Assembly (NCBI GenBank): GCA_021802765.1
Contig: JAJZRI010000001.1
Coordinates: 186,001 to 250,000 of the forward strand
Reading direction: 5' to 3'
Length of the DNA stretch: 64,000 nucleotides
DNA from: Microcaldota archaeon
GTDB lineage: Archaea; Micrarchaeota; Micrarchaeia; Micrarchaeales; CABMGC01
Every line of letters starts with the position of its first letter. Positions within the stretch are counted from its first letter, which is position 1. This document shows positions 16,227-24,341 of the stretch, piece by piece. The notes beneath the pieces are model-generated. The model worked only from the letters and a program-made list of their open reading frames with translations, searched no databases and was not told the origin of the DNA. Position numbers and translations under genes: made by a program.

Positions 16227-16925
16227 TTAGACGTTATTCAGCCTTGCCTTTATCTCTTCGGTTGAGAGCTTTGTGCTCAATAGAGGTATCTTCTCTATCT
16301 GCGCTATCTTTATGGCAAGCTTGTCCATGTCCGCCACGTTCTGTATGACAACTATCCTTGGTTTTATCGGGGCGACCCTTATGACCACCATCGGAGACCT
16401 TCCGGTGCTGACCTGGTCGAATATGAAGGCGCGCTCGTTTGTAGGGCCGAAGAGCTTCGGATACTCGCTTGGGGAGATCTCAAGGATCACCCTTATGCTG
16501 TCTATAAGCGTATAGCCGAATATCTTGACGGTGTCAAGAAGGTTTGGGTTGGAGATTATCTTCGCGTCTATTATCCTTGCGAAGTCCGTTCCGCTTATGG
16601 GCGATGCGAAGTCGTGTATCAGGTAGAACGGATCCTTCTCCTGCGGCAGGTTGTACTTCTCCAGGTTCCTTACAACCTCTCCGCCCTTTGACCCATCTAT
16701 GGCAAAGAGCGCTGCTACGAATCTCTTTATTATTCCTACGCCGGGGCTTGCCCTCCTGTTCCCCTCGTAGTCGCTTATTGTTGACGTTGATATCTTAAGG
16801 AATTTTGAGAGCTCGACCTGCGATATGCCAAAGAGCTCGCGCCACTTCTTCATTGTGCTTCCCGGGCTATCCGATAGGGTTATCTCTCCTGCAATCCTCT
16901 CCTGCAGCGTATCCATACCAATCAT
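16227..16925 (-). CDS. HTH transcriptional regulator, archaeal COG1709-like
   Basis: A 232-residue regulator with an N-terminal XRE-type helix-turn-helix at about 30-62 (GISQVELSKFLKIS, recognition helix TSTISDYEG). It is followed by a long C-terminal domain with beta-strands (PMVVIRVAPIKPRIVVIQ) typical of the archaeal predicted-regulator family with one N-terminal HTH. The effector domain has no known ligand. It lies 24 bases downstream of a membrane-protein gene on the same strand. Confidence 0.8.
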   Translation of the reverse strand: MIGMDTLQERIAGEITLSDSPGSTMKKWRELFGISQVELSKFLKISTSTISDYEGNRRASPGVGIIKRFVAALFAIDGSKGGEVVRNLEKYNLPQEKDPFYLIHDFASPISGTDFARIIDAKIISNPNLLDTVKIFGYTLIDSIRVILEISPSEYPKLFGPTNERAFIFDQVSTGRSPMVVIRVAPIKPRIVVIQNVADMDKLAIKIAQIEKIPLLSTKLSTEEIKARLNNV

Positions 16926-16949
16926 CTCTGCGTTAACTCTTTTAATACC

Positions 16950-17645
16950 TTACCCGCTGCGCCTTCTACTGCGCCTGCTGGACGCCGCTCGCCTTGGCAG
17001 CCTGGATTTTTCTGCTCTGGCTGGTCGTTGGATGTCTTGCTGCGCATCGCTTTTCTTTACGAATACAGAATAGAATATTATGAACAGACCTCCGAAGAAT
17101 AGCAGCATTGCAATTGCGCCGTAAGCTGCATTTGATATGAACGTGCTATTTATCTGGGACTGGGGCTTTAGGACTGTGGAATAATATACAGTAATCGGAC
17201 TGTTGCCGGTATTGTGGAATATCGCATAGTAGTTTCCGGCAGCAAGTATCGGAGACTGCAAGGTGTAGTGCACTAGCTGCGTCCCGTTTTGCATCTGATA
17301 TGGGAATATCCCGTATGCGGAGTTATACGACATCTCCAATATGCCCGACCCGTTTGCAGATGTAGCAGGCCATAATGAACTTGAATTTATACTGGCCAAG
17401 GCATCCGCGAGACCTGACTCGTTCGTGAATGCAAAATTCACGGTGTTTCTATTGGTATAGTATGCCATGCCCAGCGCAGTGCTGTTAGGAAGCATGATAA
17501 GCACCGGTGTCGTATTCTGCGCAGGAAGCAGGGTCTGCTGCAGCGCGGACCCGGTTACGGCTTGCTGGAAGCTTAACGAACTCATGTAGACTATTATTAT
17601 AGAAAATATGAATGCGAGTATGCCGATCTTTGTGAGATTCTCCAT
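16950..17645 (-). CDS. membrane protein with extracellular domain
   Basis: A 231-residue protein with an N-terminal membrane segment (KIGILAFIFSIIIVYM), an outward domain of about 150 residues rich in Asn, Ser and Tyr with several glycosylation sequons, a second membrane segment (AIAMLLFFGGLFIIFYSVF) and a strongly basic C-terminal tail (many Arg). I chose ATG 17645. The open frame extends to 18101, but that extension is only the antisense of the KaiC gene. It is divergent from that KaiC gene, with both promoters in 17646-17718. Function unknown. Confidence 0.7.
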   Translation of the reverse strand: MENLTKIGILAFIFSIIIVYMSSLSFQQAVTGSALQQTLLPAQNTTPVLIMLPNSTALGMAYYTNRNTVNFAFTNESGLADALASINSSSLWPATSANGSGILEMSYNSAYGIFPYQMQNGTQLVHYTLQSPILAAGNYYAIFHNTGNSPITVYYSTVLKPQSQINSTFISNAAYGAIAMLLFFGGLFIIFYSVFVKKSDAQQDIQRPARAEKSRLPRRAASSRRSRRRSG

Positions 17646-17718
17646 ATGACCACAATTATATTCCACTAAATACATAAATTTATATAAGGCCGAAGCGGAA
17701 TCATTCTTAGGGACGGGT

Positions 17719-18450
17719 ATGGCAGACCTGATTAAAAGCGGCATAGACGGAATGGACTCGATGCTATTTGGCGGGTTCCCTAGGGAGAACCAGATAATGG
17801 TAGGCGGCGGACCGGGAGCAGGAAAGAGCCTCATAGCCTTCGAATACATATACCGTGGCGCGCTTGCCGGAGAGCCTGGAATGATATTCGCATTTGACGA
17901 AGAGCCAAAGAAGATAATAAGCAACGTAAAGGGGGCGTTTCCTAATTTCGAAAGACTGGACGGGCTTATAGATGAAGGACTGATAAAGATAGAGGGAAGG
18001 GACATACTGCAGGAGGCATTCAACAAGTATGAGCAGGCAGGCATGGAATTCGGCAGGATAGTTGCAGACATGGAAAAGAAGGTCATTGCAAGCGGCGCCA
18101 AGCGCGCGGTCGTCGATTCTTCGTCGGACTTCGAGCTTGTGATAAAGGACCCGATAATTTATAGGAGATCGATGTGGTCCCTTGCCGCGAATTTCAGGAG
18201 GCTTGGAGTCACCACAGTATTTACATCGGAGATACACAATCCGGACAGGAAGAAGCTAGTTTTCAAGCCAGAGCACTTCATATTCGATGGCATAATATTG
18301 ATGTACCAGAATGGCGAGGACTCCAGGAGAATCCCTGCGCTTGAGATAATAAAGATGAGGGGCCATAAGCATAGCTTCTCTACTGCTCCTTACGAGATAA
18401 CACCAAATGGATTCAAGATATACTCGCCGGAGACTATCGATGACCAATAG
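17719..18450 (+). CDS. KaiC/RadA-like ATPase
   Basis: A 243-residue single-domain RecA-fold ATPase of the archaeal KaiC-like group, often tied to signalling or motility. Walker A is GGGPGAGKS (29-37). The Walker B strand is RAVVDSSSDFE (about 129-139), preceded by the DEEP signature (FAFDEEPKK). A later GIILMYQNGEDSRR and the IIKMRG-H strand are characteristic. No second ATPase domain and no clear autophosphorylation region. TATA-like TTTATATAAGG lies upstream. It is followed after 39 bases by the Cys-repeat membrane protein on the same strand. Confidence 0.9.
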   Translation: MADLIKSGIDGMDSMLFGGFPRENQIMVGGGPGAGKSLIAFEYIYRGALAGEPGMIFAFDEEPKKIISNVKGAFPNFERLDGLIDEGLIKIEGRDILQEAFNKYEQAGMEFGRIVADMEKKVIASGAKRAVVDSSSDFELVIKDPIIYRRSMWSLAANFRRLGVTTVFTSEIHNPDRKKLVFKPEHFIFDGIILMYQNGEDSRRIPALEIIKMRGHKHSFSTAPYEITPNGFKIYSPETIDDQ

Positions 18451-18489
18451 TTAAATACCTTGGTCGAATAATCTTATCAGTGATCTGCA

Positions 18490-19593
18490 GTGGTTCTAGA
18501 AAAGCAAGGCGATAGCCGGAGCGTCGCAGCTCCTTCGGAGCATAAGATGCGGCTCTATGTTCTGGCTGCAGTGGCGCTGGTGGTCTTGGCCATGGCATCC
18601 ATACTTCTTGTTCCGTCTGGTGGCAGTGGGACGGCATCAAGATGCAACGGGCTCCTCTTCCAGCAGAGCAGGTACAGCTGCATAGAGTCGGTAGCGGCTT
18701 CTTCGCACAACGCGAGCATGTGCAGCAGCCTACCTCAAGCATACAGCAACTACTGCTACCTTGGGATAGCAAAAAACAGCTCGGACGTGTCCCTATGCGG
18801 AAAAATAAATTCAACTGACCTCAGCAACCAATGCTATGTTCAGATGGCAAACCGCACTGGCAATGCGCAGATATGCGGCATGGTGAATGGGAATGGCAGC
18901 TCTGAGTGTTTTTATATGATGGCGCTAAAGCAAGGCGATGGCAGGGCATGCTCATCTGTGATCGGGCAGGGAGGGCAGGCGCAGTGCAACGACACGATAA
19001 TTTTCAACAGGGCGCTACAGACTAAAGATGCGGCCCTCTGCGCCAATATAACCAGCAATGACAACACGAGCATGAGCGATGGAATACTGCAGAATTCGAG
19101 CATTGGATCTTATGCGCAGCTCGGACTCAACATAAGCCAGTTCATCGACCTTGCAGTATTCTACAACCAGTCAATAGGGGCAAGGGACATATGCTATGCA
19201 AGCATGGCATACGAGTCTCTAAACAGATCATACTGTGGCAAGATAGAAAACAGCTACTTCAACGGCCTGTGCTACGGCGGGCTCAATCAAAACAAGACCT
19301 CGTCTGTGGGAAATGTCACGTCAAACTTTACCGCCCTATATGATACTTGCACTGGGACGCCTGAGCAGATTGACGCATGCAAGTATAGTTATATGTCGCT
19401 GGAGGCCCTGCAAACCGGTAATCTATCCATATGCAAAAGCATACCGCAGAATTATTCCACTACATGCTTCTATTACCTGGCTAAGAGATACAACAGTACA
19501 AGATATTGCGGATACATATCGAATTCTACGCTCAGCAGCGCGTGCATAGGAGATATCGAAGGGCTGTATCCAAACGTAAATACGAGTGGTTGA
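18490..19593 (+). CDS. secreted cysteine-repeat protein, N-terminally anchored
   Basis: A 367-residue protein starting at GTG 18490, with a cytosolic N-terminus, one membrane segment (about 22-43) and a long external part. The external part is built of about nine units of roughly 20-35 residues with the pattern C-Y/F-x2-[IMA]-A, then 7-10 residues, then C (for example NYCYLGIAKNSSDVSLCGKI). Paired cysteines likely form disulfides. Many N-X-S/T sites. Similar Cys ladders occur in proteins of small-genome archaea, but I know no assigned function. Its stop overlaps the next gene by eight bases. Confidence 0.75.
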   Translation: MVLEKQGDSRSVAAPSEHKMRLYVLAAVALVVLAMASILLVPSGGSGTASRCNGLLFQQSRYSCIESVAASSHNASMCSSLPQAYSNYCYLGIAKNSSDVSLCGKINSTDLSNQCYVQMANRTGNAQICGMVNGNGSSECFYMMALKQGDGRACSSVIGQGGQAQCNDTIIFNRALQTKDAALCANITSNDNTSMSDGILQNSSIGSYAQLGLNISQFIDLAVFYNQSIGARDICYASMAYESLNRSYCGKIENSYFNGLCYGGLNQNKTSSVGNVTSNFTALYDTCTGTPEQIDACKYSYMSLEALQTGNLSICKSIPQNYSTTCFYYLAKRYNSTRYCGYISNSTLSSACIGDIEGLYPNVNTSG

Positions 19594-21001
19594 ATTGCCC
19601 AGAGTAGTCTCATGCATAAAACACGGATCGCCAAAAGACCAGACCTATTTCATAATAGACACATCAGATGGATTTGCAGCAGAGGAAGCCCATGGGGACC
19701 TTCCTCTTGCGGTCGGAGACATCGTGGAAGAGACTGAATCTGGCGCGCTTGCACCTTCAAAGAAGGCATATGGGAAGGACGAGTTAAGGCTGGAGGCAAA
19801 AAAGAGCTCATCGTCGCTTATAAGGAAGGGAAAGTACATCACCGGTAATTCCGAAATCGACCAGATTACTTCTAGGATGAAGAGCAAGCTTGACGATATA
19901 GCAGAGCTCATAGTAAGGAAGATGATGCTCTGCGCGCCGATAGTTGTAAGGTTCCACAATGATGCAGACGGATCGGGAGGCGCATATGCGCTCTACCTGT
20001 CCGTGCGCGATTTTGCCTCGTCACATTCGCTTAAGACCAACTTCGTATGGCTTATGCAGCGCGGCGTCTCGTACTCCAGGCAGGATGCAGAGAACGACAT
20101 ACTGATAACGAACAACTATGAATGCATCGAAAAGCCCCTGCTTGTGATAATAGACTTCGGCACAAATCCAGAGAGCAACCAGGGCATAGGGGCGGTTAAG
20201 GACAGATTTGATATAGCATGGCTTGACCACCATCCGATTGTGCCGGACTTTGCAGGGTTGGAGCTGCCAGGTTATGCAAACACCTGGCAATTCGGCGGCG
20301 ACTCGAACTACACCGCGGGATTGCTCACATCCGTAATGTGCAAGTCATTTTCAAAAGTGGACACCTCGGAGATGGAGGGAGCATCGCTCATAGGAGATTA
20401 CAGCGATTATGCGACAGAGAAGGGCGCGGACATGTCTGCGCTTTTGGACTTTGTGACCAGTGATCTACAGGCGATATACGGACCTGGAAAGATGAACGTG
20501 ACGCCGCAGGAGATAGACGCCATAGTGGCAGATAAGGAGAAGTCGCGCGAGCTACTCGAGTATGCGAACATGAGGATGGAGGAGGCGCTGGACAATGGGA
20601 TCAAATCAATAAGGAAGTATTCGCTAAGAAGCGCCAATCTTGCGGTGCTTGATTTCGAGGATATACGCTCCGAGGACTCAAAGTACCCGCTTCCTGGAAG
20701 ATACGCATCGAAGCTGCTTGACAGGCTTGACGAGAAGGGAATGAAGAGGACCGTGCTTGTAGTAAGCGTCGGATCTTACCTCCTGATGAGGATAGACAAG
20801 GATCTGTGCGCCGACTTTGACCTCACTAGGGCAATGGACGAGATGAAGAATAGATATCCGGATGAGATTGCAGGAGGAGGCGGGCATAGGTGCGCTGGAA
20901 GCATAAAGCTCAAATTCAAGGAGCTTGGCAGGCAGATGACAGCTTCACTTGTAGGAATAATAAGGGCAGAGTTGGGGCCCAAGGAGATCAGTGAGGATTA
21001 G
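19586..21001 (+). CDS. DHH-family phosphoesterase, archaeal RecJ-like
   Basis: A 471-residue DHH/DHHA1 phosphoesterase. The DHH motifs are HNDADGSGG (124-132), IIDFGT (198-203) and LDHHP (213-217), and the DHHA1 substrate loop GGGGHRCAG lies at about 431-439. An N-terminal OB-like segment (1-70) precedes them. Archaeal relatives are single-strand exonucleases linked to the replication complex (GAN/RecJ) or cyclic dinucleotide phosphodiesterases; the N-terminal domain favours a nucleic-acid role. GTG 19586 overlaps the previous stop, TTG 19595 is an alternative. The 3' end overlaps the convergent gene by four bases. Confidence 0.85.
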   Translation: MVELPRVVSCIKHGSPKDQTYFIIDTSDGFAAEEAHGDLPLAVGDIVEETESGALAPSKKAYGKDELRLEAKKSSSSLIRKGKYITGNSEIDQITSRMKSKLDDIAELIVRKMMLCAPIVVRFHNDADGSGGAYALYLSVRDFASSHSLKTNFVWLMQRGVSYSRQDAENDILITNNYECIEKPLLVIIDFGTNPESNQGIGAVKDRFDIAWLDHHPIVPDFAGLELPGYANTWQFGGDSNYTAGLLTSVMCKSFSKVDTSEMEGASLIGDYSDYATEKGADMSALLDFVTSDLQAIYGPGKMNVTPQEIDAIVADKEKSRELLEYANMRMEEALDNGIKSIRKYSLRSANLAVLDFEDIRSEDSKYPLPGRYASKLLDRLDEKGMKRTVLVVSVGSYLLMRIDKDLCADFDLTRAMDEMKNRYPDEIAGGGGHRCAGSIKLKFKELGRQMTASLVGIIRAELGPKEISED

Positions 21002-21696
21002 GCTCCGTGGAACCAGAAGCCCTTATCGTTGTCCCCTTTTCCTTTCCCCTTTAGCCTGTCAATAAGCGATGGCTTCTTTGGCTTTTTGACGTGCCCATAC
21101 TCCTTTGCGAGCTCGGGATGCGAATCGAGATAACGCTCCTGGAAAGCCCTGAACTTTTCATACTTGGACTCGCTAGTAGCCTTCTGGCGCTCCTGCCATT
21201 CTGGCTTGAGCTTCTTCCACTCTTCCCTGGAATAGCCATAGGGCGCATGCTCCCTTATAGTGGCGGGCTCGAACTGCGGCTTGTATATCTCCTCGAAATA
21301 GTCCACATCGCGCTCCTTGGCGTGCTCCTTGCTTGTCCTGATTCCCTCCTTGGCGAGAAAATCGATAAGCTCCTTGGTGCTTGTCTTCTCCTTCCTGTTC
21401 TGCGCTTCATGCGGATTGTAGGTTATTGTTATCCTGTTCTTGACGAATTCGACCTTCGCCTTGAGCACCGAATCCATTAGAAGAAGCCTGTATTGCAGCC
21501 TTGCCGAGTTCTCTATGCTTTTAAGATCGCCAGCACTTATGTCAAGGAAGACCACTTCCTTTATCATCTGGTAAGGGACCCGGTAAACCTTTCCGTTATA
21601 CTCAACCTTGTCATTGTACTCCTTCTCCTCTGCCTTCAGATCCTTGATGAAGCCGTTCTCAGACGGCTCGTTGTCTCGCCTGTCCATCGGATACAT
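20998..21696 (-). CDS. hypothetical protein beside the Tes-like gene
   Basis: A 232-residue charged soluble protein. The central part (about 35-120) alternates strands and helices (EVVFLDISAGDLKSIENSA; KVEFVKNRITITYNPHEA; TKELIDFLAKEG), resembling a ferredoxin-like heavy-metal-associated fold but without its Cys pair. The C-terminal half is helical and rich in Lys, Glu, Trp and Tyr (YSREEWKKLKPEWQERQK) with a basic end. It follows the radical SAM gene after nine bases on the same strand, so they are probably co-expressed and may work together. I do not recognise the family. Confidence 0.65.
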   Translation of the reverse strand: MYPMDRRDNEPSENGFIKDLKAEEKEYNDKVEYNGKVYRVPYQMIKEVVFLDISAGDLKSIENSARLQYRLLLMDSVLKAKVEFVKNRITITYNPHEAQNRKEKTSTKELIDFLAKEGIRTSKEHAKERDVDYFEEIYKPQFEPATIREHAPYGYSREEWKKLKPEWQERQKATSESKYEKFRAFQERYLDSHPELAKEYGHVKKPKKPSLIDRLKGKGKGDNDKGFWFHGA

Positions 21697-21705
21697 CTTT
21701 TATGC

Positions 21706-23643
21706 TTAGCATCCCCCGCATTCGCAGCTGCCTGCAGATTCGGTCTTGCCGCAGCCGCACCCTGATTCGTTATTGCCGCATGCGCATCCGTCATCTTTTT
21801 GTTTATGCTGCTCCTCCTTTGCCACCCTCTTTATGGCGCTTGCTGATGCGAGGCTTGCCTTGACTGTGGCGGCGGGATAGGTCCTGCCGGTAATCTTAGA
21901 CATCTCGCTGGCCGCGGCCTTGTTAACTGGCAAGGAGAAGAAATCGATCATGCCGCCATATGACTTCCTGTATGATTCTGTGGCCTCTATCTCCTTCACG
22001 TTCCTCACGTACTTGTCTCCGCCATAATCCCAGTCGCTATGCATGTTCTTCCATTCCTTCGAAGGTATTGCATACTGCCTTTGGATCTTGTCCCTGTACA
22101 CCTCCGGGAAGACATTGAATGTACAGAAAGGAAGCACCCTGCCGTCCGGCATTGCGTAGTGTATGTCGCACTTCTCTACACGCTTTATATCATAAGTATA
22201 TTCATCCTGGAAATGCATCATGCCCAGAAAGATCGACTTCATTTGGAACTTGCCCATTGTCGCAAAGTCATGGTTGAAGATGACAGACATGAGAAGTTTT
22301 CTGAAGTTGACCGACTTTGGCTGCTTTGACTCATCTATGTACTTCTTTATGCCGTAAAGGGCCTTGAGCGCTATCACCCTCCTATGCAGCTTCGACTTTC
22401 CCTCCATCTCGTTTATCGCGTCCTGCAGGTGTTCGAGCAGCCCTGCCGCGTCTACGAACCTTGTGAGTGGAACTATCTTTCCATCAGAATCCTGGAAGAT
22501 ATACGAACCTGCGCCGCATGCGAAATGTATTGATAGGTCATACTTGTACTCTCCAGATAGTGCCTCTATGAACTTATTGATGCCCCCCACATAAGGCACC
22601 GAGAACCAGTCCTCTTTTGTTATCACGCCGCCAGTCTGCTCCTCTATGAGCTTTATCGCGCCTGGAATGGATATCCTCTGCTTCTCCCTGAGCCTCGAGG
22701 GCATCCTGCCTACTAGGGATACCGGCTGGAAGTTTACTGCGCGCACTATATCGCTGTTGTTGAGGGCGAAGTTGATTATGTTTCCAAGTTCGTGGTCATT
22801 TATCGTTCTTATGACTGTCGGCACAAGCACTACTCCAAGATTGGCCTTCCTGCAGGCATCAAGAGTCGCTGGGACCTCCCAGTGGTTCTTCGGATTGGCT
22901 CTCTTCGAGACACCGTCATAGCTCATGTACAGGCAGCTTACTCCTGCGTGCCTAAGCTTTACAGCCTCTTCAGGATGCGCACCTAGATTTATCCCTGTAG
23001 TGTTTAATTGTATCTGGTCGAATCCGGCCTTCTTTGCCATGCCAACTATCTTCACCAGGTCCTCGCGCATGGTAGGCTCTCCGCCGGTTATCTGCAGGGC
23101 GTTTGCAGGGATGGGCTTTTGCGTCCTCAATACCGTGAATATCCTCTCTATCTCGTCCAGGGTAGGCTCATATATCGCCTCGCCTTCCTTTGCATAGAAG
23201 AAGCAGTACCAGCAGCTGAGGTGGCACCTGTTGGTTATGACCACATTGGCAAGGCCCGTGTGCGACTTGTGTCTCTCGCATATTCCGCAGTCGAATGGGC
23301 AGTTCTCCCCCTTGTTTATGTAATTTGGATTGTCGAATCCCCTTCCGTAATAATTGTAATTCTTCATCTTCACGTACATGTCATAGTCCTCCCAGTACTT
23401 CTCCACGGTCAGGCCGTGTTCCGGACAGTTCTTGCGTATCATGACGTTGTCTTCGTCCTTGTAGATGGTTCCGTCTATTATCAATTTGCACTCGGGGCAT
23501 ACCGTCTTTGTGCGCTCAAGGACCGGCATCTTCTCCATAGCTTCAAGAGTCCTATGATATGGTGCAAGTATGGGATTTGAAGAGTAGTCCTCCAGCTTCA
23601 TTTCGACCCTTGGCGCAGTTGATGGCTTATCATCGCTTGTCAT
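21706..23643 (-). CDS. radical SAM protein, tetraether lipid synthase (Tes)-like
   Basis: A 645-residue radical SAM enzyme. It has N-terminal Cys pairs (C49/C52 and C73 in KNCPEHG), an auxiliary-cluster-like C115/C119/C122, the radical SAM cluster CHLSCWYC (C140, C144, C147) and the SAM-binding ITGGEPTMRE. A C-terminal extra domain contains CDIHYAMPDGRVLPFC. This order matches the archaeal Tes family, which joins the ends of two archaeol chains to make macrocyclic or tetraether lipids. The last 30 residues form an unusual Cys-Gly tail with nine Cys in CxC and CGxxC-like spacing. Start ATG 23643. Confidence 0.85.
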   Translation of the reverse strand: MTSDDKPSTAPRVEMKLEDYSSNPILAPYHRTLEAMEKMPVLERTKTVCPECKLIIDGTIYKDEDNVMIRKNCPEHGLTVEKYWEDYDMYVKMKNYNYYGRGFDNPNYINKGENCPFDCGICERHKSHTGLANVVITNRCHLSCWYCFFYAKEGEAIYEPTLDEIERIFTVLRTQKPIPANALQITGGEPTMREDLVKIVGMAKKAGFDQIQLNTTGINLGAHPEEAVKLRHAGVSCLYMSYDGVSKRANPKNHWEVPATLDACRKANLGVVLVPTVIRTINDHELGNIINFALNNSDIVRAVNFQPVSLVGRMPSRLREKQRISIPGAIKLIEEQTGGVITKEDWFSVPYVGGINKFIEALSGEYKYDLSIHFACGAGSYIFQDSDGKIVPLTRFVDAAGLLEHLQDAINEMEGKSKLHRRVIALKALYGIKKYIDESKQPKSVNFRKLLMSVIFNHDFATMGKFQMKSIFLGMMHFQDEYTYDIKRVEKCDIHYAMPDGRVLPFCTFNVFPEVYRDKIQRQYAIPSKEWKNMHSDWDYGGDKYVRNVKEIEATESYRKSYGGMIDFFSLPVNKAAASEMSKITGRTYPAATVKASLASASAIKRVAKEEQHKQKDDGCACGNNESGCGCGKTESAGSCECGGC

Positions 23644-23775
23644 TTAAAATCCGCCTTGTTGTATTATAACTCTGTTTTAAAATTAACATATTTAAAGCTT
23701 CTTTACAAGATCTTTACCTTATTAAGGCAGATTTTTATCCCTTTAGACAAACGCATAACGGATTAGGTCATGCGA

Positions 23776-24210
23776 TCAAACATCAACAGTTATATCTATA
23801 ATTATTAACCCAGCCTTTCTGCTTATGCGCAGGTCGTGTGGAGTGACTGCTTTGACCGAAAGTAGCGCATTATCCCCCCTTGACCTGCTGCATATCAAAG
23901 AGCCCTCCAGGATTATGTCGCCTTGGCTTCTCCTTATCGACCTTGTCCTAAACTGGTAGGCATTGAGCTTTTTAGCATCAACTTTTGACAGGATGTCCTG
24001 CAGCGTAAACCATACAAGATCCTCCTCGGTCTTGGCCCGCTGCGATATCCTGACAGCCCTAGCCGCTTTGGCTTGAGTGCGTATCTTTCGTATGTCAAGC
24101 ATTATGCCAAGCAGTGCGAGCGCGGCATTGTCAAGGGCGGCCTTAAGGCTGCTGCCATACGCCCTAAACCTCATGTCAGCAGTATGCGGCAGGTACCTGA
24201 ACTTCTGCAT
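23776..24210 (-). CDS. archease
   Basis: A 144-residue archease, the small activator of the RNA ligase RtcB in tRNA splicing and RNA repair. The N-terminal LPHTADMRFRAYG with the conserved metal-binding Asp, the helix AALDNAALALLGIM, and the C-terminal VKAVTPHDLRI with a final acidic strand (IIIDITVDV) are the family landmarks. Its presence fits a genome with intron-containing tRNA genes such as the tRNA-Ser in this window. RtcB is not in the window. Start ATG 24210. The 132-base gap to the radical SAM gene is AT-rich. Confidence 0.9.
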   Translation of the reverse strand: MQKFRYLPHTADMRFRAYGSSLKAALDNAALALLGIMLDIRKIRTQAKAARAVRISQRAKTEEDLVWFTLQDILSKVDAKKLNAYQFRTRSIRRSQGDIILEGSLICSRSRGDNALLSVKAVTPHDLRISRKAGLIIIDITVDV

Positions 24211-24266
24211 GATAGGGATTTGTCAATAAATCTATATATATGTGCCAATCAATATACCTCTGTCCT

Positions 24267-24341
24267 ATGAAGACAAGAGTAACTACTGAACATATGATGA
24301 AGTCCATATCGACTGAGGACAATTTTGGTGCAGAAAGATGA
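24267..24341 (+). CDS. possible 24-codon upstream ORF of the archaeosortase gene
   Basis: ATG 24267 opens a 24-codon frame (MKTRVTTEHM at the start) whose TGA overlaps the archaeosortase start codon as ATGA. A TATA-like CTATATATATG at about 24231-24241 would start transcription just before it, so this ORF would be the first cistron of the mRNA. Coupled translation is the likely reason. The stretch also holds ATGATGA, twelve bases, then CTGA (24294-24316), which resembles one half of a box C/D RNA, so the call is tentative. Confidence 0.35.
   Translation: MKTRVTTEHMMKSISTEDNFGAER

Noticed and set aside
16950-18101. A 383-codon minus-strand frame as one protein
   Set aside because: Its first 152 codons are antisense to the KaiC ATPase and look non-coding; the true gene starts at ATG 17645.
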